Source: Candidatus Pandoraea novymonadis (GTDB lineage: Bacteria; Pseudomonadota; Gammaproteobacteria; Burkholderiales; Burkholderiaceae). From it: a DNA stretch of 64,000 nucleotides. This document shows positions 48,968 through 58,738 of the stretch, one piece after another; position 1 is the stretch's first letter, and the number at the start of each line of letters is the position of its first letter. The notes under the pieces were generated by a model. It worked only from the letters and a program-made list of their open reading frames with translations, did no database searches and was not told the DNA's origin. The translations under genes and the position numbers were made by a program. Where the stretch lies: positions 62,001 through 126,000 of the forward strand of contig NZ_MUHY01000001.1 in the NCBI RefSeq assembly GCF_003004665.1. Direction: 5' to 3'.

Positions 48968-50014
48968 ATGCCACACCTTAAAAAAAGCACAGGCCTTTCC
49001 TATCGCGACGCCGGTGTTGATATTGATGCCGGCGATGCGCTTGTAGAGATGATTAAACCATTTGCCAAAAAAAGCATGCGCGATGGCGTGCTAGGTGGGA
49101 TTGGTGGTTTTGGCGCATTGTTCGAAGTACCAAAGCGTTATAAAGAGCCAGTACTGGTATCAGGCACCGATGGTGTCGGCACAAAGCTCAAATTGGCTTT
49201 TAAATTGAACAAGCATGACACCGTAGGCCAAGATTTGGTTGCGATGAGTGTTAATGATATTCTGGCGCAAGGTGCTGAGCCATTGTTTTTTCTAGATTAT
49301 TTTTCTTGTGGGAAGCTAAATGTGCAGACGGCAGCTGCCGTGATTAAGGGTATCGCAGAGGGGTGTGAGTTATCCGGTTGTGCACTAATTGGCGGTGAAA
49401 CGGCTGAAATGCCAAGCATGTATCCCGATGGTGAATATGATCTAGCGGGTTTTGCTGTTGGTGTGGTGGAAAAAAATAACATTATCGATGGTCATTCTAC
49501 TGTGCCAGGAGACGTTTTATTGGGACTGGCGTCATCGGGTGTGCATTCGAATGGTTATTCGCTTGTACGTAAGATTATCGAAGTCGCTCAGCCAGATTTA
49601 AATGTTCATTTGAATGGTAAACCCTTGAGAGACTTACTAATGGCGCCGACACGTATCTATGTCAAGCCATTACTTTCACTAATGCAGGCGATTCAGGTTA
49701 AAGGCATGGCACATATTACCGGTGGAGGAATTGTTGAAAATATTCCGCGTGCGTTGCAGGGCCACCTTGTTGCTGAGCTGTCGAAGAACTCTTGGCCTTT
49801 GCCGCCATTGTTCCAGTGGCTTCAAGAACATGGTAATGTCAATGATAGTGAAATGTATCGGGTATTTAACTGTGGCATTGGGATGGTGTTAATTGTTTCG
49901 AAAGCAGATGTGGATACCGCAGTCACCCAACTCGAACAGGCAGGTGAAACAGTTTATCGCTTAGGCGTGGTACGGCTTCGTGCAGATGGAGAAGCCCAGA
50001 CGATTGTTAAGTAA
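48968..50014 (+). CDS. purM: Phosphoribosylformylglycinamidine cyclo-ligase
   Basis: PurM makes aminoimidazole ribonucleotide in purine synthesis. The 348-aa product starts [20 protein letters not shown] and has [28 protein letters not shown] (the ATP-binding signature), [11 protein letters not shown] and [13 protein letters not shown]. No strong ribosome site is seen before the ATG. It is convergent with miaA, 5 bp away. Confidence 0.97.
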   Translation: MPHLKKSTGLSYRDAGVDIDAGDALVEMIKPFAKKSMRDGVLGGIGGFGALFEVPKRYKEPVLVSGTDGVGTKLKLAFKLNKHDTVGQDLVAMSVNDILAQGAEPLFFLDYFSCGKLNVQTAAAVIKGIAEGCELSGCALIGGETAEMPSMYPDGEYDLAGFAVGVVEKNNIIDGHSTVPGDVLLGLASSGVHSNGYSLVRKIIEVAQPDLNVHLNGKPLRDLLMAPTRIYVKPLLSLMQAIQVKGMAHITGGGIVENIPRALQGHLVAELSKNSWPLPPLFQWLQEHGNVNDSEMYRVFNCGIGMVLIVSKADVDTAVTQLEQAGETVYRLGVVRLRADGEAQTIVK

Positions 50015-50019
50015 ATGTC

Positions 50020-50970
50020 TTATATATTCCAAATGGACTTTATTGTGGAGACGGCCCGCGTTTGAGAATTTGGTGCATCGCAATTAACGATACGACGTTC
50101 TGGTATTGCACGTAGCCAAGTCAATTGGCGTTTACAAAGTTGACGTGTAGCTGAGATTGCTTTGTTCCGCATAGTATCGTAGTCAATGTCGTTGTCAAGG
50201 TATTGCCATATCTGCCGATAACCAACGCAGCGCATCGATGGCAAACCAAGATGCAGATCGCTTCGTTTACGCAGACGTGCCACTTCCTCAATGAATCCAG
50301 CATTTAGCATCATTGAAAATCGCCTATCGATTCGTGTGTGCAGTATGCTTCTATCTAAAGGTTCTAGTGCTACTGGCACGAATGTATAGCTTACATTTTT
50401 CTCCACTGGTTTTATCTGTGCAATCCACTGTGACATCGGTTTCCCTGAGATCTCATAAATTTCTAGGGCACGTTGAATACGTTGTGCATCATTCGGTGCC
50501 AGGCGTCCGGCTGTGATAGGATCTATCTTCTTGAGGCGAAGATGCATTTCTGGCCAGCCTTTATTTTTAGCATCAATAGTGAGTTTTTCACGTACCGCTG
50601 AATCAGCAGACGGAAGTGGTGATAGGCCTTGAGTGAGTGCTCTGTGATACAGCATAGTGCCGCCAACCAACAAGGGTCGTCGACCACGTGCGATGATCTC
50701 ATCGATAAGCCTTAAGGTATCAGTGCGAAATTTTGCGACAGAGTAAGCCTGTATAGGATCGATGATGTCGATCAGATGATGTGGGATGCTCGCGAGTTCT
50801 TCTTTGCTTGGTTTGGCTGTTCCAATATCCATCTCACGGTACACTAACGCCGAATCAACACTGATGATTTCGATGGGTGTAGTCTGTGCTAAGGCTGAAG
50901 CAGCGGCTGTCTTGCCGGAGGTTGTTGGGCCTAATAAACAGACGATTGGTGTACTAGTAGATGTCGACAT
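50020..50970 (-). CDS. miaA: tRNA dimethylallyltransferase
   Basis: MiaA adds the dimethylallyl group to A37 of tRNAs reading UNN codons. The 316-aa product has Walker A GPTTSGKT at 14-21, the catalytic-region [27 protein letters not shown] and the C-terminal KRQLTWLR. It is separated from mutL by 3 bp, the classical mutL-miaA order. hfq, which often follows, is not here. Confidence 0.97.
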   Translation of the reverse strand: MSTSTSTPIVCLLGPTTSGKTAAASALAQTTPIEIISVDSALVYREMDIGTAKPSKEELASIPHHLIDIIDPIQAYSVAKFRTDTLRLIDEIIARGRRPLLVGGTMLYHRALTQGLSPLPSADSAVREKLTIDAKNKGWPEMHLRLKKIDPITAGRLAPNDAQRIQRALEIYEISGKPMSQWIAQIKPVEKNVSYTFVPVALEPLDRSILHTRIDRRFSMMLNAGFIEEVARLRKRSDLHLGLPSMRCVGYRQIWQYLDNDIDYDTMRNKAISATRQLCKRQLTWLRAIPERRIVNCDAPNSQTRAVSTIKSIWNI

Positions 50971-50973
50971 TAA

Positions 50974-52932
50974 CTAACGTCCACGCATAAATAATTTATC
51001 TAGATCACTCAGTGCCAGTTGATACCACGTTGGACGTCCATGATTGCATTGATCTGCGCGTTCGGTAGTTTCCATTTGTCGGAGTAAAGCATTCATTTCG
51101 ACTAGCGTGAGCTGGCGATTAGCTCGTACAGCAGTATGACAGGCAAGTGTGCTAAGAAGTTGATGCTTCCGCTCGGTTAGCACCCGTGAACCACCATATT
51201 GATGGAGCTCAACTAGTACGGCACGTACTAATGCCTGTACATCAGCGCCATTAAGCAGTGCGGGAATAGTCCGTACTACGAGCGTTGTTGGCGAGATTCT
51301 GGCTAGATCGAAGCCTAATGTGGTGAGCGTGTCGCGATGTTCTTCTGCGGTGCCGATTTCTACAGGGTCGGCGAAGAATGTGATCGGGATTAATAATGAT
51401 TGCACCGGTATACTGTTTACCGCTAGGGCTTGCTTCAATTTTTCGTAAAGGATTCGCTCATGTGCTGCGTGCATGTCGACGAGTACCAACCCATAAGTGT
51501 TTTGCGAAAGAATGTAAATTCCGTGTAGTTGTCCGATAGCGAATCCCAGCGGTTGTTCGTAGGTTATGGTATTCGAAGCTGAGCTTTTGATTGCCGATGT
51601 GGAGGAGGTATTGAACGGTTTAATAGGTGGTGCACGATTGGCTTCTACTTCATGATTGGAGTACAACTCTCCATCGACTAGCTGCATTTTTTGAGAAACC
51701 CATTCATGATTACTGATGGAGTTACTGACTGAGGTGGTTCTCGTAAATCTGCTATGGTTCTCGTTATTATTACAATGTAGAGCCGCAAGATTGTTAGTAA
51801 TGCGGTTATCGTTTGTGAGATGTGCTGTTTGACGAACGCTCGTACTAGCTGCGACATGGGCAAGGACACGTTGTACGGAGTGAAATATAAATTGATGGAT
51901 GCTACGTGCATCACGAAAACGTACTTCGATCTTCGATGGATGTACGTTGACGTCAACTAACTGTGGAGGTAAGTCGAGGTAGATTACATACGCTGGATAA
52001 CGTTTCCCATGCAAGACGTCTTCGTAGGCGGCTCGAACCGCATGAGTGAGCAGTTTGTCGCGCACAAAGCGGCCGTTGACAAAAAAGAATTGTCGGTCAG
52101 CCCGTCCACGACTGATTGCGGGGAGTCCAATAAATCCCGTAAGTTTTAAATCTGTTGCTTCTTCGTTTAAAACCAGATGTGAGTTTGCAAATTTTTCACC
52201 CAGAATACGCCCTATACGCACGGCAGGCGTTGTGCCTTTCCATTGCTCCACAGTTTCCTTATTGTGCGAGATTGAGAAAGTAACGGCTGGACGTGCTAAT
52301 GCAATGCGACGAATTATTTCCATGCAATGGCCGAATTCGGTTTGCTCGTTCTTTAGGAATTTTCGGCGTGCCGGGGTATTAAAGTAGAGATCGCGAACAT
52401 CAACAGTTGTCCCTACGGGAGCGGCTGCTGGGACGATTTTACCTGTATTGTTGTCAATGGTGGTGGCGTGATTAGCATCAGCATGACGGCTCGTTAACGT
52501 GAGTCGTGCTACTGAGGCCACCGCTGCGAGGGCTTCGCCGCGAAAACCAAGTGTGAGTACAGATTCGAGCTCATCGAGGTTACGAATCTTACTGGTGGCG
52601 TGGCGTACGAGTGCGAGTGGCAGCTGTTCGGAGGGTATGCCAGAGCCATCATCAGTAATGCTGATTCTGCGCACACCGCCTTCTTCCAATTTGATCTCCA
52701 GCTGTCTGGCACCGCTATCTAGGGAGTTTTCGAGTAACTCTTTTAGGACGGATGCTGGCCGCTCCACGACCTCACCAGCGGCAATTTGGCTGATGAGTTT
52801 GTCTGGCAATATACGGATTTCACGAATGGTTGGACTGATATGGAGGGTGCTGTCTTCTGCATCAGCAAGCTCATGAACAGTGGTCGCCAAGATCGGAGGC
52901 ATAGAGATTAGACTTGTAAATAAGGTGGTCAT
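50974..52932 (-). CDS. mutL: DNA mismatch repair protein MutL
   Basis: MutL couples mismatch recognition by MutS to strand removal. The 652-aa product has the GHKL ATPase motifs ISQIAAGEVVERPASVLKEL, DDGSGIP and TLGFRGEAL in the N-terminal domain, FFVNGRFVRDK, a poorly conserved linker (about 365-450), and a dimerisation domain beginning near GFAIGQLHGIYIL. The first ~35 residues are weakly conserved, so the start could be the ATG at 52902. Confidence 0.96.
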   Translation of the reverse strand: MTTLFTSLISMPPILATTVHELADAEDSTLHISPTIREIRILPDKLISQIAAGEVVERPASVLKELLENSLDSGARQLEIKLEEGGVRRISITDDGSGIPSEQLPLALVRHATSKIRNLDELESVLTLGFRGEALAAVASVARLTLTSRHADANHATTIDNNTGKIVPAAAPVGTTVDVRDLYFNTPARRKFLKNEQTEFGHCMEIIRRIALARPAVTFSISHNKETVEQWKGTTPAVRIGRILGEKFANSHLVLNEEATDLKLTGFIGLPAISRGRADRQFFFVNGRFVRDKLLTHAVRAAYEDVLHGKRYPAYVIYLDLPPQLVDVNVHPSKIEVRFRDARSIHQFIFHSVQRVLAHVAASTSVRQTAHLTNDNRITNNLAALHCNNNENHSRFTRTTSVSNSISNHEWVSQKMQLVDGELYSNHEVEANRAPPIKPFNTSSTSAIKSSASNTITYEQPLGFAIGQLHGIYILSQNTYGLVLVDMHAAHERILYEKLKQALAVNSIPVQSLLIPITFFADPVEIGTAEEHRDTLTTLGFDLARISPTTLVVRTIPALLNGADVQALVRAVLVELHQYGGSRVLTERKHQLLSTLACHTAVRANRQLTLVEMNALLRQMETTERADQCNHGRPTWYQLALSDLDKLFMRGR

Positions 52933-53073
52933 TATAAATGCTTAGCTTCGATGACATAAGGTGATGATTTCTTGAATGGGTACAAGTTATTGAGGAGTAA
53001 ACTGAAATGCTTGGTGATCAGACTGCTATCATGGTACCAGTGGTGCGCCTGTCTTTTTCTAAAGGGATTCAAT

Positions 53074-53715
53074 TTGGATATTTTGCTGCAATCATTTGAA
53101 ATGATTTTACATATAGATAAACATTTTTATTTTTTTATAGAACAGTATGGAAATTGGATATATCTATTTCTATTTATGATTGTTTTTGTGGAAACAGGTT
53201 TTGTCCTGATACCATTCTTGCCGGGCGATTCTTTACTTTTTATTGGTGGTGCATTTGCGGCACAGGGTCTTATTGACCCTTGGCTTCTAATCAGCTTGCT
53301 GTTCATGGCTGCGACAATGGGAAATACGCTTAATTATTTTACGGGTAGTTACATTGGGACAAAGGTATATGAGAAGAATTTTCGTTTTCTAGATCGAGAG
53401 ACCTTGCATAAGACTCGAACTTTTTACGAATGCCATGGTGGTAAGACCATCGTTATTGCCCGCTTTGTGCCAGTTATACGGACGTTTGCAGCGTTTGTGG
53501 CAGGCGTATCCAAAATGCACTGGCAGAGGTTTCAATTTTACAACATAGTTGGGGCTGGGATCTGGGTGGTGTCGTTGGTCGGGGGCGGTTACCTATTTGG
53601 CAATTTACCCATTGTTAAACAATATCTGAACGTTATCGTGTTAGTAGGGTTAGGAGCAGCTGTGGTGCCTCTCGCGATAGGTGCGTTGTGGAATGCTTGT
53701 CAGGCAGGGAAGTAA
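53074..53715 (+). CDS. DedA family membrane protein
   Basis: DedA-family proteins are inner-membrane proteins linked to membrane homeostasis; some flip undecaprenyl phosphate or phospholipids. A TTG at 53074, about 8 nt after AAAGGGA, gives 213 aa matching homologues (MDILLQSFEMILHID); the longer frame from 52972 is unsupported. Family motifs ETGFVLIPFLPGDSLLF, GNTLNYFTG and the basic FYECHGGKTIVIARFVPVIRTF are present, with about five helices. Confidence 0.9.
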   Translation: MDILLQSFEMILHIDKHFYFFIEQYGNWIYLFLFMIVFVETGFVLIPFLPGDSLLFIGGAFAAQGLIDPWLLISLLFMAATMGNTLNYFTGSYIGTKVYEKNFRFLDRETLHKTRTFYECHGGKTIVIARFVPVIRTFAAFVAGVSKMHWQRFQFYNIVGAGIWVVSLVGGGYLFGNLPIVKQYLNVIVLVGLGAAVVPLAIGALWNACQAGK

Positions 53716-53788
53716 AGTGTTGGAGATAAAGACGCGCCATCGATTGGTTTTGGTATTTACTTGGTTTATTTGTGAATGATTATTGCTA

Positions 53789-55213
53789 TTAAGTTGTGCG
53801 ATTCTTTGAGATGGGCGGATTTTTGGCGAAGTATTGTTTGATACCTTTTAAGAGGGCGTCAGCCAGTTGTTCTTGAAAAACAGGGTCATTTAGACGTCGT
53901 TCTTCCTCAGGGTTGCTAATGAAAGCGGTTTCTACTAGGACTGAGGGAATATCAGGTGCTTTGAGCACGGCAAAGCTTGCTTGCTCGACATTCGGACTGT
54001 GTAATTTATTGAGATCACTGATTTGGCGTAATAACGTGCTGCCAAAATTCTTTGAATCACGGATTTGGGCCGTGGTTGACATATCAAGCAAAGCGTGTGC
54101 GACGGCGCGATCATTGGTTCTGAAGTTTACGCCGCCAATCAAGTCGGAAGCATTCTGAGTTTTTTCAAGTAATCGAGCTGTCATTGATGAGGCCCCATGT
54201 TCGGATAATGTAAATACGGATGAGCCTCGTGCATCGGGGGTTGTAAATGCGTCTGCGTGAATTGATATAAAAAGGTCTGCGTCGACACGTCGGGCTTTTT
54301 GGACACGCATCGCAAGTGGCACAAAAAAATCTGCATCGCGTGTCATCATTGCTCGCATATTGGGCTGTGCATCGATTTTGTCACGCAATCTTTTGGCTAT
54401 CTGTAATACAACTACTTTTTCGTAAGATCCGCGATGGCCGATGGCGCCTGGATCTTCGCCTCCATGTCCAGGATCTAGAGCGATGGTAAGTAAGCGGATT
54501 GTTTTTGTAGCACGTGTACGAGCGAACGTTGCGTTATCTTTTTCCGGATCGTTACGTTGTGTTACCGTTGGCAATTTTTCGGCAGTATCGGGTTGCCCTG
54601 CAGATGGAAGTGGTTTGGTGTTCTCCTGTGCATATTTTTGGAAGAATGCTTCGCTTGTTTCTGGATCTAAAATCCCATTTTTTTTGGAAAGAGCCTCATT
54701 CTTATGCTCAGATTTGGCCAGTAATTCCATTAATGGATCAGGCTCAATTGTCGGATAGAGGTCGAAAACGGTGCGATATCGGTAGCCTGCGACGGGAGGT
54801 AAGGTGAATGATTGCGGCTTTACTCTTGTTTTTAGGTCGAATACCATCCGAACGACACTGGGTTTGAATTGCCCAACGCGTACCTGACTGATCTGAGGAT
54901 CATTCGATTGAATCTTAGAACCGAGATCTCGTAGAGTGGCATTCATCTCAATGGTATTTAGGTCGATTACAAAACGATTAGGGTTATCGATCAGTGTTTG
55001 CTGAAACTGAACAACCGTGTCGGTCTCAAGCGTGACACGGGTATAATCCTTAGAAGGCCAAACACGTATGGCAACGATCGTGCTGCCGAAAGTTAGGTGC
55101 GTTCCAGTTATGGCTAGGATGAGCGTGGATGCGCCTGTGCGTATAGCCCAGCGTCGACTTATGTTGATTGACAAGATATCCTTGTCAGTATAGCGAAAAC
55201 GTTTAATCAGCAT
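53789..55213 (-). CDS. amiC: N-acetylmuramoyl-L-alanine amidase (AmiC type)
   Basis: The enzyme cleaves septal peptidoglycan in the periplasm during daughter-cell separation. The 474-aa product starts at ATG 55213, overlapping the tsaE stop by 7 bp, and has a probable twin-arginine signal (SRRWAIRTG, then a hydrophobic stretch), an AMIN domain (about 50-165), a low-complexity linker, and an Amidase_3 domain with ALDPGHGGEDPGA, SIHADAFT and VETAFISNPEE carrying the zinc and catalytic residues. The neighbour order tsaE-amidase-mutL is ancient. Confidence 0.95.
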   Translation of the reverse strand: MLIKRFRYTDKDILSINISRRWAIRTGASTLILAITGTHLTFGSTIVAIRVWPSKDYTRVTLETDTVVQFQQTLIDNPNRFVIDLNTIEMNATLRDLGSKIQSNDPQISQVRVGQFKPSVVRMVFDLKTRVKPQSFTLPPVAGYRYRTVFDLYPTIEPDPLMELLAKSEHKNEALSKKNGILDPETSEAFFQKYAQENTKPLPSAGQPDTAEKLPTVTQRNDPEKDNATFARTRATKTIRLLTIALDPGHGGEDPGAIGHRGSYEKVVVLQIAKRLRDKIDAQPNMRAMMTRDADFFVPLAMRVQKARRVDADLFISIHADAFTTPDARGSSVFTLSEHGASSMTARLLEKTQNASDLIGGVNFRTNDRAVAHALLDMSTTAQIRDSKNFGSTLLRQISDLNKLHSPNVEQASFAVLKAPDIPSVLVETAFISNPEEERRLNDPVFQEQLADALLKGIKQYFAKNPPISKNRTT

Positions 55214-55731
55214 GTTGGAAGGCAAGCCAGGCCAGCACGTGTACTAGCGTGAACAGTAAGATGCCGACAATCGTCATTGGGCTCAAGCGTCAATTTTAAA
55301 TCAGGAATACCGAGCAAGCCACCGACTTTCTCTGGCCATTCGACGAGGCATAAAACATGGTCATTAAAGTGTTCTCGAAAACCGGTATCATGCCACTCTG
55401 CTGGATCCATGAAACGGTAAAAGTCAAAATGACAAACGCTTAAAGGTCCGTTTTGAGTTTTGAGATGATAGGATTCACACAGTGTATAAGTTGGGCTTTT
55501 GACGTGTTGCGTATGTCCAAGTGAATGCAATAAAGCACGCACGAGGGTGGTTTTGCCTGAACCGAGCTCTCCACAGAGTTGTATATGTAGACCATGTTTT
55601 TGAGATATAGCAGTTATCATGCGTCTCAAGATCGCTTTTGCTAATTCCGCAGAAAAGGCTTTTGTCGCGTTTTCATTGGGCAGTAAGAAGTGATGCAGTG
55701 AAGGGTGATCTGACGTGGAATGTGCGGGCAT
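55207..55731 (-). CDS. tsaE: tRNA threonylcarbamoyladenosine biosynthesis ATPase TsaE
   Basis: TsaE is the ATPase needed for the t6A37 tRNA modification with TsaB and TsaD. The start at 55731 (MPAHSTSDHP) gives 174 aa; the longer frame is not supported. Walker A GELGSGKTT is at 54-62, followed by the switch SPTYTLCESY, HFDFYRF and CLVEWPEK. It overlaps amiC, implying coupled translation. Confidence 0.95.
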   Translation of the reverse strand: MPAHSTSDHPSLHHFLLPNENATKAFSAELAKAILRRMITAISQKHGLHIQLCGELGSGKTTLVRALLHSLGHTQHVKSPTYTLCESYHLKTQNGPLSVCHFDFYRFMDPAEWHDTGFREHFNDHVLCLVEWPEKVGGLLGIPDLKLTLEPNDDCRHLTVHASTRAGLACLPTC

Positions 55732-56112
55732 TACATACCTCGGAGTCAAATGAAGGCTTATCTGATTGTCTACGCTGTCAAAGTACAAGTCGAGATTTTG
55801 TGATCGAAGAAGCAGCATTACATGGAAATGTATGTTCAAAGTGTCAGTAGTGTCGTTGGAATATATTTGGTGATGAGCGTGGTGAAGTATGGAAAAACGT
55901 CAGAATAACCTGATATTTTGATGTATCTTCATAACAGAAAAGTAATGACATAAGCACGGTATCCAAAATAGAAGGATCGAGTATAAATGCGAAATTAATA
56001 AATGTTTTTATCGAAATTATCAGTCAACTTGGTTTCTCGATGGTCTGAGTGAGTATTAAATATTTCGTGTGTTAGATGATTAACTATTATTTGCTTTTGT
56101 CCAGAAATTATT
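55732..56112. other. Gene-free divergent region between tsaE and xerD
   Basis: There is no gene in 381 bp. This is the usual place of queG (epoxyqueuosine reductase), beside tsaE in many proteobacteria. No Fe-S motif of QueG (CxxCxxxCP) was recognised. Confidence 0.6.
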
Positions 56113-57051
56113 ATGGATGCTGTGGATACGTTGATTACTTTTGATCCAGATTCTTCGAATTATCAAACGAGTATTACATTGATCGAAGAGTTTAACGATA
56201 CTATTTGGCTTGAAGATGGTTTGGCTTCTAATACGCTTGAAGCATATCGTCGTGATCTTCGTTTATTTGCTCAGTGGTTGAGTACTACCTCAGAGAAATC
56301 GCTGAATGGTGTAACGCACACTGATGTGACTGCTTATCTTGCTTATCGGAGTATAGATCTTGCCAGCAGCGTGAATCGATGTTTGTCGGTATTAAAACGT
56401 TTTTATCGATGGGCTGTACGTGAGCATCATTGCTTGATAGATCCTTGTTTGCGTATTACAGTGGCCAAACGACGTCGCTGCATTCCGAGCGCTATTTCAG
56501 AAGCACAAATTGAAGCACTGCTTACTGCCCCTGATATAGGTACGGCACTCGGTTTACGAGATCGTGCGATGCTTGAGTTAATGTACGCTAGTGGACTGCG
56601 TGTATCAGAGTTAGTTTCTCTAAAAATGCTCGAGGTTGGTCTTAATGAGGGAGTACTGCGTATTTTTGGCAAAGGTGCAAAAGAACGCTTGGTGCCCTTC
56701 GGTGATGAAGCCGGCAATTGGATAAATAACTATCTGAGTGAGTCGCGGCATGTTCTGTTAAATGCTAGTATATGCGATACGTTTTTTGTCACACATCGCG
56801 GTCAAGGGATGACGCGGCAAGCTTTTTGGTACTTGATTAAACGCTATGCTTCCATGGCTGAGGTTCACGCACCAATATCACCACATACTTTGCGTCATGC
56901 ATTTGCGACGCATCTGATAAATCATGGCGCGGATTTACGGGTAGTGCAATTACTACTTGGTCATTCGGATATTTCGACGACACAAATTTATACATATGTG
57001 GCTCGAGAACGTCTTAAAATACTTCATGCGCAGCATCACCCACGTGGTTGA
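56113..57051 (+). CDS. xerD: Site-specific tyrosine recombinase XerD
   Basis: XerD, with XerC, resolves chromosome dimers at dif. The 312-aa product has an N-terminal SAM-like domain with LASNTLEAYRRDL, and a catalytic domain with R163 (SGLRVSEL), K187 (FGKGAK), H258 and R261 (HTLRHAFATH), H284 (LLGHSDIS) and the nucleophile Y293. All key residues are intact. XerD rather than XerC is inferred from sequence and from the usual place near plsY in relatives. Confidence 0.94.
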   Translation: MDAVDTLITFDPDSSNYQTSITLIEEFNDTIWLEDGLASNTLEAYRRDLRLFAQWLSTTSEKSLNGVTHTDVTAYLAYRSIDLASSVNRCLSVLKRFYRWAVREHHCLIDPCLRITVAKRRRCIPSAISEAQIEALLTAPDIGTALGLRDRAMLELMYASGLRVSELVSLKMLEVGLNEGVLRIFGKGAKERLVPFGDEAGNWINNYLSESRHVLLNASICDTFFVTHRGQGMTRQAFWYLIKRYASMAEVHAPISPHTLRHAFATHLINHGADLRVVQLLLGHSDISTTQIYTYVARERLKILHAQHHPRG

Positions 57052-57433
57052 GCAAGTCAGTCCTCTCTATGAAATTTAATTTCGCGACTGGCGTTCACCA
57101 TTAGTGGTTACATTGAAACTTTATGTTTGGTAGCTAGGAGAAATTCATCTCCTGTTTGGATATTATGAATCAATAAGAGATTCCTCAGTTGGTATTGTTG
57201 ACTTTTTACACTGCGAATGCTTATTCTAGTGCGTATTAAATACCATTTTGGTAATACCAGCATAATCATTGTCACTTGCATGCAGAGCCATTTAAATAAT
57301 GGCTTAAAATTTTGGCTTTTATGAGCAATCTGCCGTAGGCACGTTAAATTTTTTAGTATCGATGAAAAGTCCTACTTAGGTCCGGCTTAAGCAGAATGCT
57401 GGCCATTTTTATTTAAAATTTTTTTCATATTTC
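57052..57433. other. Spacer between xerD and plsY
   Basis: No gene is apparent in 382 bp. A YbaK-type deacylase gene is found here in some relatives; no trace was recognised. Only short dyads are present. Confidence 0.5.
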
Positions 57434-58027
57434 ATGGCTACGTTGTTTTTTATCCTTATTTCTTATTTACTTGGCTCAGTACCATTCGCTGTGATTGTTA
57501 GCCGCACTATGGGTTTACGCGACCCTCGCTCCTATGGATCTGGTAATCCTGGAGCCACGAATGTACTACGTTCAGGCAATAAAATTGCCGCATTCTTCAC
57601 GTTGATCGGCGATGCTTTCAAAGGTTGGTTGGCAGTGTTTCTCGCTGAATGTTTCGCTGATTTTTTTGGAGTAGGTAATTTTGGTCTTTCCGCAGTTGCA
57701 CTTGCTGTGTTTATTGGTCATCTGTACCCAATTTTTTTGCGTTTCAAGGGTGGTAAGGGTGTTGCGACTGCTGCAGGGGTGCTATTCGCTATCTCGCCTG
57801 TGGTGGGTTTTGTTGTAATGGCAGTTTGGCTTATCATTGCTGTCTGGTTTCGTTATTCTTCTTTAGCAGCGCTCGTCTCAGCTGTGCTTGCACCGGTTTT
57901 TTATGTCTTGATATTTGGTACTGGACCATACATGATTTCGGCCATTTTTATGGCCATATTATTGGTTTATTGTCATCGTGGAAATATCACCAAGTTGCTG
58001 ACTGGTAAGGAAAGTCGCATCGACTAG
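57434..58027 (+). CDS. plsY: Glycerol-3-phosphate acyltransferase PlsY
   Basis: PlsY transfers acyl groups from acyl phosphate to glycerol 3-phosphate, starting phospholipid synthesis. The 197-aa product has five or more helices and the three conserved loops: [10 protein letters not shown] with [36 protein letters not shown], and a third near HRGNITKLL. Length is normal. Confidence 0.96.
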   Translation: MATLFFILISYLLGSVPFAVIVSRTMGLRDPRSYGSGNPGATNVLRSGNKIAAFFTLIGDAFKGWLAVFLAECFADFFGVGNFGLSAVALAVFIGHLYPIFLRFKGGKGVATAAGVLFAISPVVGFVVMAVWLIIAVWFRYSSLAALVSAVLAPVFYVLIFGTGPYMISAIFMAILLVYCHRGNITKLLTGKESRID

Positions 58028-58096
58028 GGCAGTTATCTTGATTTTTTACCTTATGGAGTTTTACGAAGGAAGTATCGTGTGGTATTGCACTTTGGT

Positions 58097-58117
58097 ACCC
58101 ACAGACGGTGGGTTTTA
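58097..58117 (+). terminator. Weak terminator after plsY
   Basis: ACCCAC (58097-58102) and GTGGGT (58108-58113) pair around AGACG and are followed by TTTAAT. The stem is short; it reaches the end of the convergent yajQ gene. Confidence 0.35.
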
Positions 58118-58600
58118 ATCCCGAAAATTATTGAATACCAATGGTATATCGGTAATTTGCTTGCGGAGCAAGATCATAATGAATTGCAGGTCGTTACGCT
58201 TATTAGCTGAGATACGTACAGTATTACCCTGATTGCTGACTTGCGTCTTCATGTTGCTGTCTTTGATTATACGTACTATCTTTTTGGATAAATCTGATTC
58301 GATTCCTTTTCTGACTTTGATGGTCTGTTTCACTTTTTCCCTGCTGATTTTCTCGATTTTTCCGTAGTCGAGAAAACGCACGTCCACCTCATTTTTGGAC
58401 ATTTTCCGAATAAAGATATCACGTAGTTGACTGAGCTTGAAATCGTCGTCGGCTTGCGCTGTTAATTCTTGTTCGTTGAGCTCAATTTTGGCGTCCGATC
58501 CTTTGAAGTCGAAGCGTGTTTTTAATTCTTTACAAGTTTGTTCGACGCTATTTTTGAGTTTAACCATATCTGCTTCGCAGACAACATCAAACGATGGCAT
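58115..58600 (-). CDS. YajQ family nucleotide-binding protein
   Basis: The 161-aa product is a full-length YajQ (DUF520) protein; members bind nucleotides, and some bind cyclic di-GMP and act with transcription factors. It starts [21 protein letters not shown]-like (motif at residues 1-20), with [23 protein letters not shown] and the C-terminal [18 protein letters not shown] precedes the ATG at 58600. Confidence 0.95.
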   Translation of the reverse strand: MPSFDVVCEADMVKLKNSVEQTCKELKTRFDFKGSDAKIELNEQELTAQADDDFKLSQLRDIFIRKMSKNEVDVRFLDYGKIEKISREKVKQTIKVRKGIESDLSKKIVRIIKDSNMKTQVSNQGNTVRISANKRNDLQFIMILLRKQITDIPLVFNNFRD

Positions 58601-58738
58601 TTGGATTTTCCTATAGCTAGTTACTCGACCAAAAGCATTTGGCCATCATGATCAAGAGGACATCTTATTCGATCACAATTATAATTCAGCTATGCCATAG
58701 GGTTAAATCTATGTATTGATGATCAAAAAAAATTCCTC

